DNA of 64,000 nucleotides from Streptomyces sp. NRRL F-5126 (GTDB lineage Bacteria; Actinomycetota; Actinomycetes; Streptomycetales; Streptomycetaceae), in contig NZ_JOFZ01000007.1 of NCBI RefSeq assembly GCF_000721265.1, positions 248,001 through 312,000 on the forward strand, written 5' to 3'. Shown here piece by piece: positions 37,470-46,084 of this stretch. The notes under the pieces were generated by a model that made no database searches, was not told the origin of the DNA, and saw only the letters and a list, made by a program, of their open reading frames with translations. A program made the position numbers and the translations under genes. Position 1 is the first letter of the stretch. Every line of letters starts with the position of its first letter.

Positions 37470-39127
37470 TGCGCCTCCAGATAGCGGTGTGCCAGCGAGA
37501 CGGCCATCGCGCCCTCGCCGACGGCCGACGCCACACGTTTGACGGACTCCGACCGCACGTCTCCGGCGGCGAAGACACCCGGCACGCTCGACTCCAGGTG
37601 GTAGGGATCGCGCGGCAGCGGCCAGCCCGCCACGCGCTGCCCGCCCGACACCAGGTCCGGCCCGGTGACCACGAAACCGTTCGGGTCCCTGGCCACCACG
37701 CCGTCCAGCCACGCCGTGCGGGGCGCGGCGCCGATGAACACGAACAGCCACGACGCGTCGACCGTCTCCGTCGCGCCGGTACGCACGTCACGCAGGGTGA
37801 GCTGCTGGAGGTGGTCGCCGCCCTTGCCGTCCACCACCTCGGTGCAGGGATGGACCTCGATCGTGTCGATGGCCGAGATCTGGTCGATCAGGTAGCGCGA
37901 CATCGACCTCGTCAGGTCGGGGGAGCGCACCAGCATGTGCACGCGCCGCGCGTACCGGGAGAAGTACACGGCGGCCTGCCCCGCCGAGTTCGCGCCGCCG
38001 ACCACGAACACTTCCTCGCCGGAGCAGTTCTGCGCCTCCGTGACGGCCGAGCCGTAGTAGACGCCCGCGCCGGCGAACTCGTTCAGGGCGGGCGCGGGCA
38101 GCCGCCGGTACGAGACCCCGGTGGCGAGCACCACCGTGTGCGCCCCGATCGAGGCGCCCTCGCCGAGACGCACCACGCGCGCGGAACCCGCCGCCTCCAG
38201 CGAGACGACCTCCCGGGCGCTGAGGATCTCCGCGCCGAACTTCAGGGCCTGGCGGCGCGCCCGGTCGGTCAGCTGGGAACCGGAGACCCCGTCCGGGAAG
38301 CCCAGGTAGTTCTCGATGCGGCTCGACTGGCCCGCCTGGCCGCCGGTCGCCTCGCGCTCCACCAGGACGGTGCGCAGCCCCTCGGACGCTCCGTAGACGG
38401 CGGCGCCGAGCCCCGCCGGGCCGCCGCCGACCACCACCAGGTCGTAGAAGTCGGACGCGGGCGTCGTGGACAGGCCGACACGCGCCGCGAGTTCGCCCTC
38501 CGCGGGCGACACGAGGGAACTGCCGTCCGCGAGCACGACGAGCGGCAGCGCCGAGGCCGCGTCGGCACCGGCCGCGGCGAGCAGCCGCGCCCCCTCGGGC
38601 TCGTCCACGGGCAGCCACTGGTACGGCACGAGGTTGCGCGCGAGGAAGTCGCGCACCGCGAACGAAGGCCGCGACCAGCGGTGCCCCACCACGCGTGTCA
38701 TGGCGGCGGCCGGGTCGGGCGTCGCCAGCCACGCGTCGAGAAGCGTGTCGATGACCGGGTACAGGTGCTGCTCGGGCGGGTTCCACGGCTTGAGCAGGTA
38801 GTGGTCGAGGTCGACGACGTTGATCGCGTTGATCGCGGCATCGGTGTCCGCGTAGGCCGTCAGCAGGACGCGGCGCGCCAGCGGGAACAGGTCCATCGCC
38901 TGTTCGAGGAACTCGATGCCGTTCATCCGGGGCATCCGGTAGTCGGCCAGCATCACGGCCAGCTGCTCGCCGCGCAGCTTGATCTCGCGCAGGGCGTCCA
39001 GGGCCTCCGCGCCCGAACCTGCGCGCACCACCCGGTACCGGTCGCCGTACCGGCGCCGGATGTCCCGGGCCACGGCCCGTGAGACCGTCGGGTCGTCGTC
39101 CACGGTCAGGATCGTCGGATTCGTCAT
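37466..39127 (-). CDS. Receiver domain fused to thioredoxin-reductase-like flavoprotein
   Basis: A 553-residue fusion. Residues ~1-125 are a CheY-like receiver (LTVDDDPTVSRA, phospho-acceptor Asp62 in MLADYRMPRMNG, LLTAYAD, LLKPW). A linker (~130-245) with a possible thioredoxin-like part follows (WLPVDEPEGARLL...LPLVVLADGSSLVSP). From ~250 on it is a two-Rossmann FAD/NAD(P)H protein of the thioredoxin reductase family: VVVGGGPAGLGAAVYGASEG, GGQAGQSSRIENYLGFPDG, VVLATGV, VFVVGGANSAGQAAVYFS, PGVFAAGDVR. The redox CxxC of thioredoxin reductase is absent; YYGSAVTEA stands in its place. Phosphorylation may therefore control an oxidoreductase without disulfide chemistry. It is the first gene of an operon with the cNMP kinase. 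Confidence 0.9.
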   Translation of the reverse strand: MTNPTILTVDDDPTVSRAVARDIRRRYGDRYRVVRAGSGAEALDALREIKLRGEQLAVMLADYRMPRMNGIEFLEQAMDLFPLARRVLLTAYADTDAAINAINVVDLDHYLLKPWNPPEQHLYPVIDTLLDAWLATPDPAAAMTRVVGHRWSRPSFAVRDFLARNLVPYQWLPVDEPEGARLLAAAGADAASALPLVVLADGSSLVSPAEGELAARVGLSTTPASDFYDLVVVGGGPAGLGAAVYGASEGLRTVLVEREATGGQAGQSSRIENYLGFPDGVSGSQLTDRARRQALKFGAEILSAREVVSLEAAGSARVVRLGEGASIGAHTVVLATGVSYRRLPAPALNEFAGAGVYYGSAVTEAQNCSGEEVFVVGGANSAGQAAVYFSRYARRVHMLVRSPDLTRSMSRYLIDQISAIDTIEVHPCTEVVDGKGGDHLQQLTLRDVRTGATETVDASWLFVFIGAAPRTAWLDGVVARDPNGFVVTGPDLVSGGQRVAGWPLPRDPYHLESSVPGVFAAGDVRSESVKRVASAVGEGAMAVSLAHRYLEAQ

Positions 39128-39551
39128 GGAACCATCATCCGGGCTGCTCCCGATGATCGTCGAACGCATTCATCGTCGTCGAACGGGCTTCGCGACCACC
39201 CAGTCTAGTGACGGTGCACGCGCGGGCGCTCGACGTCGAAGGCGAGCGCGGTGCGCTCGGGCGCCGGCGCGGGGTGGTAGCGCCCCGCACCGAGACCGGC
39301 CACCGGGCCGCACGGCCGGGTCCCCGTGGTCGTGCGACGCGCCACCGACAGGGTTGGCCGGCTCCAGCAGGCCGTGGTTGACGGGCCCGCCCGGACACGC
39401 TGATGTACGCACGGCGACCCTCTGGCCGGCCGGCGCGAAATCGGCCTCGAACACACGCTCGCGGGCCCGCCGGGACGGGACCGCTGCGACGGGAGCAACG
39501 ACGCGACCCACGTGCGACCACAGGGCGCGCGCAGAGCGCTAGCCTGGCCGC
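39128..39551. other. Divergent intergenic region
   Basis: 424 bp between the flavoprotein and phosphoesterase genes, which diverge. It has weak coding bias on the - strand around 39300-39500, but I recognise no protein family there. TAGCCT at 39540-39545 is the likely -10 of the leaderless phosphoesterase gene. No operator palindrome stands out. Confidence 0.35.
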
Positions 39552-40052
39552 ATGCACCTCGTGCTGACCTCGGACACCCATCTGCCGCAGCGGGCCAAGT
39601 CGCTGCCGGACGAGCTTCTCGACGCGATCTCCCGTGCGGACGCCGTGCTCCACGCCGGCGACTGGGTCGACGAGGCGACACTCGACCTCTTCGAGGCGCG
39701 CTCACGGCGGTTCACCGGGGTGTACGGCAACAACGACGGGCCTGAGCTGCGGGCGCGCCTGCCCGAGGTGGCGTACGCGGACCTCGGCGGGGTGCGGTTC
39801 GGCGTCGTCCACGAGTCCGGACCGGCGCAGGGCCGCGAACAGCGGTGCGCCGCCCGCTTCCCCGACGTCGACGTCCTCCTCTTCGGGCACAGCCACATCC
39901 CCTGGGACACGACGCCCCCTGGCGGCCCGCGCCTGCTGAACCCCGGCTCGCCCACGGACCGCAGGCGCCAGCCGTACTGCACGTACGCCACCGCCGAGGC
40001 AGCCCAGGGCCGGCTGACGGACATCAGGTTCCACCGGCTCCCGCGCCGGTGA
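39552..40052 (+). CDS. YfcE/MJ0936-type metallophosphoesterase
   Basis: A 166-residue calcineurin-like phosphodiesterase. Dinuclear metal ligands are visible: TSDTHLPQ (D, H), HAGDWVD (D), YGNNDGPE (N), VHESG (H) and LFGHSHIPW (H, H), followed by LLNPGSP. Small proteins of this type hydrolyse cyclic or simple phosphodiesters in vitro, and their cellular substrates are mostly unknown. TAGCCT 6 nt before the ATG indicates a leaderless mRNA. Confidence 0.92.
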   Translation: MHLVLTSDTHLPQRAKSLPDELLDAISRADAVLHAGDWVDEATLDLFEARSRRFTGVYGNNDGPELRARLPEVAYADLGGVRFGVVHESGPAQGREQRCAARFPDVDVLLFGHSHIPWDTTPPGGPRLLNPGSPTDRRRQPYCTYATAEAAQGRLTDIRFHRLPRR

Positions 40053-40097
40053 GCGGACCGCCCGCTGCGACGCCCCTGCACGCGCCCAGCCCCGGGC

Positions 40098-41306
40098 TCA
40101 CCGGGCGGCGTGTGCGGCGAGCTCCGCCTCGATGAGGTCGGCGGCACTGACGGCGCCGCCCTCCAGCGCCATGCCGGCGCTGATCTCGCCCAGCCTGCGG
40201 GCGACTTCGCGATCCGAGGCCAGCGAGAGCACCGCCTCCCGCAGCGCACCCGGCGTCGCGTCGGCCGTGTCGAGGCGACGCGCGACCCCGAGACCCACCA
40301 GCGTGTCGGCGTTGCCGAACTGGTCGACCGCCTGCGGCACGGCCAGCATCGGCGTGGCCGTGGCGAGGCCCTCCTGGCTGCCGCCCGCGCCCGCGTGTGT
40401 GATGAACGCGTCCGCCTGCCGCAGCACCGACAACTGCGGCACCCACTGCCGCACCTCGACGTTGCCCGGCACGCCGCCCAGGTCGCCCTCGGTCACGTAC
40501 CGCCCGATTTGCAGGACCACGTGCCACCCCGGCAGGTCGCCGAACGCCTCGACGCAGGCGCGGTAGAAGGCCGGCTGCTTCGTGAACGTCGAGCCGAGCG
40601 AGACGAGCAGCACCCGCTCCGCCCCCTCTGGGCGCCGCCACTCGCCCTGCTCGTGACGCTCGCCCTGGCACGATCCGACGAACGTGTAGACGGACTCGTC
40701 CACCCGGTCGGCGTTCGGCTGCAGCACCTTCGGGATCAGGACGAGACACCGGTCCGGTCTGCCCATGAAGTCCTCGACTCTCATCACCATGCCGTTCTCG
40801 GCGATCCACTTGGCGAATGTGGCGAAGAACGCCGCTCCGCGCTCCGTGCGCCGCAGCGGCTCGAACAGCGGTGCGCCGACCTCCTCCTCGTAGCCGCGCC
40901 ACGCCACCATGCTCGGCGAGAGCTGCACGATCGGCACGCCCCACCGGTGCGCGAGGACCCTCGCCGGGTAGGACGTGAAGTCGTACAGGACGAGATCGGG
41001 CCGGTCGTCCGCGAAGGCGGCGGCGAGTTGCGGCAGGGCCTGGATCGCGTCCGTGAGGAACGGCTCGACGGCGTCGATCAGTTCAGAGCCCCACGCGTCG
41101 GGGTCGTCGTCGGTCGGCAGGACCGACGTGTAGGGGACGGGCCGCGCGCCCGATGCCGCGACCACGTCCACGAAGGAGGGCGGGATCGCGTAGCTGACCC
41201 GGTGGCCCCGCGCGACGAGTTCCCTGACGACGCCCAGGTTCGGGTGCACGTGCCCGGCGGCCGCGACGGAGAACATGGCGATATGGGCGCGTTCGGCAGG
41301 GGTCAT
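40098..41306 (-). CDS. mgt: Macrolide-type UDP-glycosyltransferase, OleD/Mgt-like
   Basis: A 402-residue GT-B glycosyltransferase. It matches OleD of S. antibioticus closely by memory in several stretches: [25 protein letters not shown] at the N-terminus, [38 protein letters not shown], and the donor-binding [17 protein letters not shown] followed by [21 protein letters not shown]. OleD and Mgt inactivate macrolides by adding glucose from UDP-glucose, giving self-resistance, and tolerate many aromatic acceptors. No macrolide cluster is in the window, so detoxification is the likely role. TAGGCT 7 nt before the ATG points to a leaderless mRNA. Confidence 0.92.
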   Translation of the reverse strand: MTPAERAHIAMFSVAAAGHVHPNLGVVRELVARGHRVSYAIPPSFVDVVAASGARPVPYTSVLPTDDDPDAWGSELIDAVEPFLTDAIQALPQLAAAFADDRPDLVLYDFTSYPARVLAHRWGVPIVQLSPSMVAWRGYEEEVGAPLFEPLRRTERGAAFFATFAKWIAENGMVMRVEDFMGRPDRCLVLIPKVLQPNADRVDESVYTFVGSCQGERHEQGEWRRPEGAERVLLVSLGSTFTKQPAFYRACVEAFGDLPGWHVVLQIGRYVTEGDLGGVPGNVEVRQWVPQLSVLRQADAFITHAGAGGSQEGLATATPMLAVPQAVDQFGNADTLVGLGVARRLDTADATPGALREAVLSLASDREVARRLGEISAGMALEGGAVSAADLIEAELAAHAAR

Positions 41307-41461
41307 GCGCCCGAGCCTAGGCATGCGGCCCCGTGCGCGCGGGGCAATTCCGCTCCGGCGCCGCGCGCGCCGGAGCGGAATCGAACGGTCCCCTCGACTT
41401 CCCCTCGGATCCGGCCGGCCGGCGACCGGCGGCGGTCACCGGCCGCCCGCCCGAGGCCGGG

Positions 41462-41749
41462 TCAGGCGGCCGTGCTCGCGGGCGCGTTCGACGTCAGGCC
41501 GGGAGGCGCCGCGGCGAGCGCGGAGCGGATCGCGTCGATCAGGGCGAGTGCCGACTCCTCGGTGAGCTCGACCGCGACCCGGGACGACGGCCCCTGCGAC
41601 GGGTTGAGGAAGTCGATGTTGACCGTGTGCTCGTAGGGCGCGTGCTGCGGGTGGTCGACGTAGACCATCGCCTCGGTCAGCGCGAAGTAGCCCTGCGCGC
41701 CCTTGCCGCTGCCATCGAGCGCGAACTTCTCGGTGAGATAGGTGCACAT
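41462..41749 (-). CDS. Small conserved protein, DUF6295-like
   Basis: A 95-residue protein starting MCTYLTEKFALDGSGKGAQG, with HTVNIDFLNPSQGPSSRVAVELTEESALALIDAIRSAL. I recognise it only as a conserved actinobacterial family (DUF6295 by memory). There is no signal peptide or membrane helix. Its start overlaps the stop of the upstream dienelactone hydrolase gene (TGATG), so the two are translationally coupled and probably work together. Confidence 0.75.
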   Translation of the reverse strand: MCTYLTEKFALDGSGKGAQGYFALTEAMVYVDHPQHAPYEHTVNIDFLNPSQGPSSRVAVELTEESALALIDAIRSALAAAPPGLTSNAPASTAA

Positions 41750-42486
41750 CAGAGGTGCTCCCCGAAGAAGCTGAAGATCTTCTGCCAGCCGTCCATCGCG
41801 GCCTGCGGCCGGTAGCTCGGGCGGTCCACGGCGAAGAAGGCGTGACCCGCGTCGTCGTAGCGGTGGAACTCGTACGCCTTGCCGCGCGCCTTGAGCTCCT
41901 CCTCCAACTCGTCCACGTGCGGCGGCGACGGGTACTGGTCGTCGTTGCCGAACAGGCCGAGCAGCGGGCTGCTCAGGTCCCGTACCCGGTCCTTCAGCGG
42001 CGACACCTGGAGCGGGAAGCCCTCGGGCGGTGTCCCGGTGACGAACGCGCCGTAGCAGTCGACGCCCGCCTGGAGGTCGAGGCTCGCGAGCGCGAGGAAG
42101 GACTGGCGGCCCCCCGAGCAGTAACCGATCGTGCCCACCTTGCCGTTGGACGACGGCAGGCCGCGCAGGTACGCCGCCGCGCCGGCGACGTCGCCGACGA
42201 GCCGCTCGTCCGGCACACCGCCGGCGGCGCGTGCCGCGGCCGCCGCGTCGTCGGGTGCCGCGCCGGGGGCCTCCCGGCTGTAGAGGTTGGGGCAGACGGC
42301 CGCATAGCCCTCGGCCGCGAAACGCCGGACGATCTCCTTGGTGGGAGCGTCATAACCGGGCATGTGGTGGATCACCACGACACCGCCGAACGGTCCGGCG
42401 GCCATCGGGCGCGCGGAGTACGCCTCGATCCTGTCCCCGCCGTGGCCGCTGACGGTGACGGTCTCTGCCAGCACTGCGTCGTACAT
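41749..42486 (-). CDS. Dienelactone hydrolase family protein
   Basis: A 245-residue alpha/beta hydrolase. The nucleophile is a Cys in IGYCSGGRQS, the Asp lies in LLGLFGNDDQYPSP and the His in DDAGHAFF, the Cys-Asp-His triad of dienelactone hydrolases. VVVIHHMPGYDAPTKEIVRRFA supplies the oxyanion and active-site Glu region. It may open lactones from aromatic degradation or hydrolyse other esters. GAAGGGA precedes the ATG. It is the first gene of a two-gene unit with the DUF6295-like protein. Confidence 0.9.
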   Translation of the reverse strand: MYDAVLAETVTVSGHGGDRIEAYSARPMAAGPFGGVVVIHHMPGYDAPTKEIVRRFAAEGYAAVCPNLYSREAPGAAPDDAAAAARAAGGVPDERLVGDVAGAAAYLRGLPSSNGKVGTIGYCSGGRQSFLALASLDLQAGVDCYGAFVTGTPPEGFPLQVSPLKDRVRDLSSPLLGLFGNDDQYPSPPHVDELEEELKARGKAYEFHRYDDAGHAFFAVDRPSYRPQAAMDGWQKIFSFFGEHL

Positions 42487-42676
42487 CGAAGTCCCTTCAG
42501 TGCGGATTGCTGGCACGTACACTAAGCCTCTTCCCCGCCGCCCCCGGCACCGCCCCGCTACTACCGGAGCCAGTGACTCCGCAGGGCTGCCGCGGCCGCT
42601 CCCCGGGGCGTTGCCCCGCGTTCCCCGAACGGCACCCGAACGGGCCGCACCTGTGGTGTGATGCGCGTAGACAAAC

Positions 42677-42697
42677 GATGAACATGACATTTGTTCG
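42677..42697. promoter_or_regulatory. Shared operator-like element before the acid phosphatase gene
   Basis: GATGAACATGACAT followed by TTGTTCG, with GAACA...TGTTC as an inverted repeat (arms 5 bp, spacer 7) and an outer ACAAA...TTTGT. The 14-nt block is identical to 14248-14261 before the zinc-free L33 gene. It ends 19 bp before the start codon, where a bound protein would block transcription or initiation. Confidence 0.45.
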
Positions 42698-42716
42698 AGA
42701 CGGAAAGGGCATCTCC

Positions 42717-43547
42717 ATGCGGAAGTTGCACCAGGTCGCCGCCGCGGTCGGGGCGGGCGTACTGAGCGCGGGCATCCTCTACGGCACCGGCGTCGCGGGC
42801 GCGGACACCGGACCGCACGGCCACCCCGGAAGCGAGCCCGAGAACATAGGGCTCCTCGTCGGCCAGATCGACGACTACTACGGGGCGCACCAGGCGGCCG
42901 ACGGCACCTGGGAGGCGTCCCCGGACAGCCCGTACGCCCACGACCTCGCCCGCATCGAGGCGGGCGCGAAGCGGGACATCGCACGCGCCACGGCCGGCCA
43001 CGGCCACGGGCGCGACCAGGGCGGGCACGGCGGGCACGCGTCGCACAAGAAGCCCGCGATCGTCCTGGACGTGGACGACACGGCACTGCTCAGCTTCACC
43101 TACGAGCGCGCCACCCACTACGTGTACGACGACGCCACCTGGAACGCCTTCGTCTCCAAGGCCGACCGCCCGGCCGTCTACGGCATGCCGGGCCTCGTCT
43201 CCTACGCCAAGGACCACGGCGTCGCGGTCTTCTTCGTGACGGGCCTCGCCGAGGACCTGCGCGAGCCCGCCGTGCTCAACCTCAAGGCGACCGGGTACGA
43301 CACCCCGCTCGACCGTGCCCACCTGTTCACCAAGGACAAGGCGAACCCGCCCGCCTACCTGGGCGACTGCGCCACCGCGGCCGCATGGAACTGCACCACC
43401 GTGCAGTTCAAGTCCGCCACCCGCGAGCACATCGAAGCGGACGGCTACGACATCATTGGCAACTTCGGGGACCAGCAGTCCGACCTGACGGGTGGCCACG
43501 CCGACCACGCGTACAAACTGCCCAACCCCACCTACTTCGTGCAGTGA
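42717..43547 (+). CDS. Secreted HAD-superfamily acid phosphatase with His-rich insertion
   Basis: A 276-residue class III/B-type acid phosphatase. A signal peptide (residues 1-~27, ending GTGVAGA) leads to an extracellular protein. The HAD motif I is VLDVDDTALLSFTYE; motif II lies in FFVTGLAEDLREP; motif IV in IIGNFGDQQSDLTGG. Before motif I, at about residues 92-113, is a segment rich in His and Gly (GHGHGRDQGGHGGHASHKK), and another HGH lies just after the signal peptide. These could bind zinc or other metal ions. The ATG at 42717 has GGAAAGG upstream; an earlier in-frame ATG lies inside the operator-like element. Confidence 0.88.
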   Translation: MRKLHQVAAAVGAGVLSAGILYGTGVAGADTGPHGHPGSEPENIGLLVGQIDDYYGAHQAADGTWEASPDSPYAHDLARIEAGAKRDIARATAGHGHGRDQGGHGGHASHKKPAIVLDVDDTALLSFTYERATHYVYDDATWNAFVSKADRPAVYGMPGLVSYAKDHGVAVFFVTGLAEDLREPAVLNLKATGYDTPLDRAHLFTKDKANPPAYLGDCATAAAWNCTTVQFKSATREHIEADGYDIIGNFGDQQSDLTGGHADHAYKLPNPTYFVQ

Positions 43548-43801
43548 GAGGGTGACCGCGGGGGCAACGGACGCGCGCGGGCGGGGTGTCATGCGGCTCC
43601 CCGCCCGCGAGGACCCCCTCGCCGACCACCGACCGATTCGCGGGAGCCCCCTACTACGCCGACGTGATCGCCGGTGCGGCCTGCCGGTTCATGATGATCC
43701 TGGTGCCGCGCCTCCGACCGGCCCGCTGACGCGGGGCGCGAAACCGGTCACACTCACCGCGGCGGCGGCGTACGCCGCACGCGCGGCGAGGGCTCACGCC
43801 C

Positions 43802-45166
43802 CTACCCGTGCAGCGCCGCTTCGCCCGCGACGTGCTCACGGATCTGCTCGGCCGTGAGGTAGGAGCCGGTGTACTCGAAGTCGCGCAGCGTGGCGCGCTT
43901 TTGCGCCTGGAAGCCGGTGCGCACGAAGTCGTCGCCCGCGACGGCGTTGAGCATCCAGTTCGTCATGACACGCGACTTGGCGACGTTGGTGCGCAGCGCC
44001 GACCAGTGGTAGCCGCGTGCCACCGCCTGGGCCGGCATGCCGCGCAGTGGGATGCCGAGCGGCTTGGAGACGGCGTCCCTTCCGCCGAGGTCCACGACGA
44101 GCCCGAGGTCCTTGTGCTCGTACGGGCGCAGCGGTTGGCGCCGCAACGTCGCGATGAGGTTGTCCGCCATCCGCTTGCCCTGCCGCATCGCGTGCTGGGC
44201 GGTCGGCGGGCAGATGGCGCCGTCGCCCACCGCCAGGTCGGGAACGGCGGCCGCGTCGCCGACCGCGAACACGCCGTCGAGCCCCGGGACCGCCAACTCG
44301 GGAGACACCAGCAGCCGGCCCTTGACCGTCTCGGAGTCGAGCGTCGCCACCAACGGGCTCGCCGCGACACCGGCCGTCCAGATGAGCGTCCTGCACGGCA
44401 GCACGCGCCCGTCGGTGAACGTCACCTCCTCCGGCGCCGCCTTGGCGATCGAGACGCCGAGCGACACCTCGATGCCGCGGCCGCGCAGGATCTCGAGCGC
44501 GTCGCGCCCGAGCTTGTCGCCGAGCTCTGGCATCAGCTTCGGCGCGATGTCGATCAGGTGCCACTTGATCAGCTTGGGGTCCAGCCTGGGGTAGCGTTCG
44601 GCGGAGTTGCACGTCAGCCGCTGCAGGCAGGCCGCGGTCTCGGTACCCGCGTAGCCGCCGCCGACGACCACGAACTGGAGCCGCGAGGCACGCTCCGCCT
44701 CGCTCTCGCTCGCGTCTGCCAGATCCAGCTGGGAGATGACGTGGTCACGGATGTACGCGGCCTCCGCCAGCGTCTTCATGCCACGCGCGTGCTCCTCCAG
44801 GCCGGGGATGTCGAAGGTGCGCGTGATGCTCCCCGGGGTGAGCACGAGGTAGTCGTAGGGCTCGTTGTGCGTCTCACCGGTGATCTTGCGCAGGACGCAG
44901 ACCTTGGCCTTGTGATCCACGCCGATGGCGCCGCCGGGAAAGATCCGCGTGCGGTGCCGCTGGCTGCGGCGCAGCGAGACGGCCACCGACTGCGGGGTGA
45001 GCACCCCCGACGCCACCTGGGGGAGCAGGGGGAGGTACAGCTGATAGGAGAAGGGAGCCACGAGGCAGATGTCCGCCTCGCCGGGCTTGAGACTGCGTTC
45101 GAGCCGGCGTACACACTCGACACCGGCGAAGCCGGCGCCCACCACGAGGATCCTCGGTCGTGCCAC
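43802..45166 (-). CDS. ndh: Type II NADH dehydrogenase
   Basis: A 454-residue single-subunit, non-proton-pumping NADH:menaquinone oxidoreductase at the inner membrane face. The FAD motif is ILVVGAGFAGVECVRRL and the NADH motif FVVVGGGYAGTETA. TLIWTAGVAASPL and GVFAVGDAAAVPD with PPTAQHAMRQGK near the quinone site are typical of NDH-2. The C-terminal amphipathic part (residues ~400-454) should attach it to the membrane. The GTG start is set by AAGGGA 8 nt upstream. No Rex operator was seen upstream. Confidence 0.93.
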   Translation of the reverse strand: MARPRILVVGAGFAGVECVRRLERSLKPGEADICLVAPFSYQLYLPLLPQVASGVLTPQSVAVSLRRSQRHRTRIFPGGAIGVDHKAKVCVLRKITGETHNEPYDYLVLTPGSITRTFDIPGLEEHARGMKTLAEAAYIRDHVISQLDLADASESEAERASRLQFVVVGGGYAGTETAACLQRLTCNSAERYPRLDPKLIKWHLIDIAPKLMPELGDKLGRDALEILRGRGIEVSLGVSIAKAAPEEVTFTDGRVLPCRTLIWTAGVAASPLVATLDSETVKGRLLVSPELAVPGLDGVFAVGDAAAVPDLAVGDGAICPPTAQHAMRQGKRMADNLIATLRRQPLRPYEHKDLGLVVDLGGRDAVSKPLGIPLRGMPAQAVARGYHWSALRTNVAKSRVMTNWMLNAVAGDDFVRTGFQAQKRATLRDFEYTGSYLTAEQIREHVAGEAALHG

Positions 45167-45325
45167 GGTCTCGGTCCCTTCTCGGTGCTGCGCGGTCAAC
45201 ACTCGACTGCCCCCTGATACCGGTCCATCACCTCCATCTTGGCGACCCTTTTCGCGCGCCGCCACACCGTGGCCGTCGCGGCCGGAAGAAGAGCGCGGCG
45301 GTATCGGGCCGTCCCGGCCCACCGG

Positions 45326-46084
45326 TCAGGCCCGGGCGACGGACGTGAGGTGGGCGAAGACGACCACATTGGCGCTGTAGCCCGTCTTGCGGTCGAAGCG
45401 CCCGCCGCAGGTCAGCAGCCGGAGCTCGGGACGTCCCGTGTCTCCGTACACCTTCTTGCTGGGGAACGCCCCCCGGGCGAACGTGCGCACCGAGTCCACC
45501 GTGAACACGGCGGTCCTGTGGTCCTTCCGCGTGACCTTGACGGGGTCGCCCGGGCGCAGGGCGTTGAGGTTGAGGAAGATCGCCGGACCGGTCTTCGTGT
45601 CGCGGTGGCCCACGATCACCGCCGTTCCCTGCTGGCCCGGGCTGGGCCCCGCCGCGTACCAGCCGACCTCGTGCGGCTTGCTCATGGGCGGGGTGGAGAG
45701 CCGTCCGTGCGAGTCGAGCCCGAGCCGGATGACCGGAGCCTCCACCACCATCCGCGGCACGGCGAGCCTGACCGGCGGCGAGGCCGGCAGGGGCGCGTGG
45801 GAGGCGACCGGGGCGGGGTGCTCCCGCGGCCCGCCGCCGGCTCCGTCCGAGGAGCCGGCGGCGACCGTCGGGGCGTGGGAGGAGGCGTCGCCGCCGCACC
45901 CGCGCACCACGCCGAACAGCAGTGTCGCCGTCACGCTGAGGGTGATGGTGAGCCGGCAGCCGCGGCTTGGGCCACGGCGCCGGCGGCGGCGGCGCTGCGG
46001 TTGCGGCTGCCTGCGCGGTTGCGGTTGCGCGTAGGCGTACGGGCGCGGTCGGGGGCGGGGCCGGGGCGCGTTACGCGACACCAT
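45326..46084 (-). CDS. Class F-like sortase
   Basis: A 252-residue membrane-anchored transpeptidase. The short, very basic Pro/Arg/Gln-rich N-terminal tail faces the cytoplasm. One membrane helix (~44-60, LTITLSVTATLLFGVV) precedes a linker and the sortase beta-barrel (from ~105). The catalytic His is in VIVGHRDTK, the Cys in LLTCGGRFD, and the Arg either in RFDRKTG or just beyond. It overlaps the preceding surface-protein gene by 14 bp, so the two are coupled, and that protein is the likely substrate or partner. Actinobacterial class F sortases have poorly known targets. Confidence 0.9.
   Translation of the reverse strand: MVSRNAPRPRPRPRPYAYAQPQPRRQPQPQRRRRRRRGPSRGCRLTITLSVTATLLFGVVRGCGGDASSHAPTVAAGSSDGAGGGPREHPAPVASHAPLPASPPVRLAVPRMVVEAPVIRLGLDSHGRLSTPPMSKPHEVGWYAAGPSPGQQGTAVIVGHRDTKTGPAIFLNLNALRPGDPVKVTRKDHRTAVFTVDSVRTFARGAFPSKKVYGDTGRPELRLLTCGGRFDRKTGYSANVVVFAHLTSVARA

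Noticed and set aside
39170..39511. A 113-codon - strand frame between the flavoprotein and phosphoesterase genes
   Set aside because: Some stretches look protein-like, but there is no ribosome site or recognisable family; left as intergenic.
45167..45325. Rex operator before the NDH-2 gene
   Set aside because: No TTGTGnnnnnnTTCACAA-like sequence could be found.
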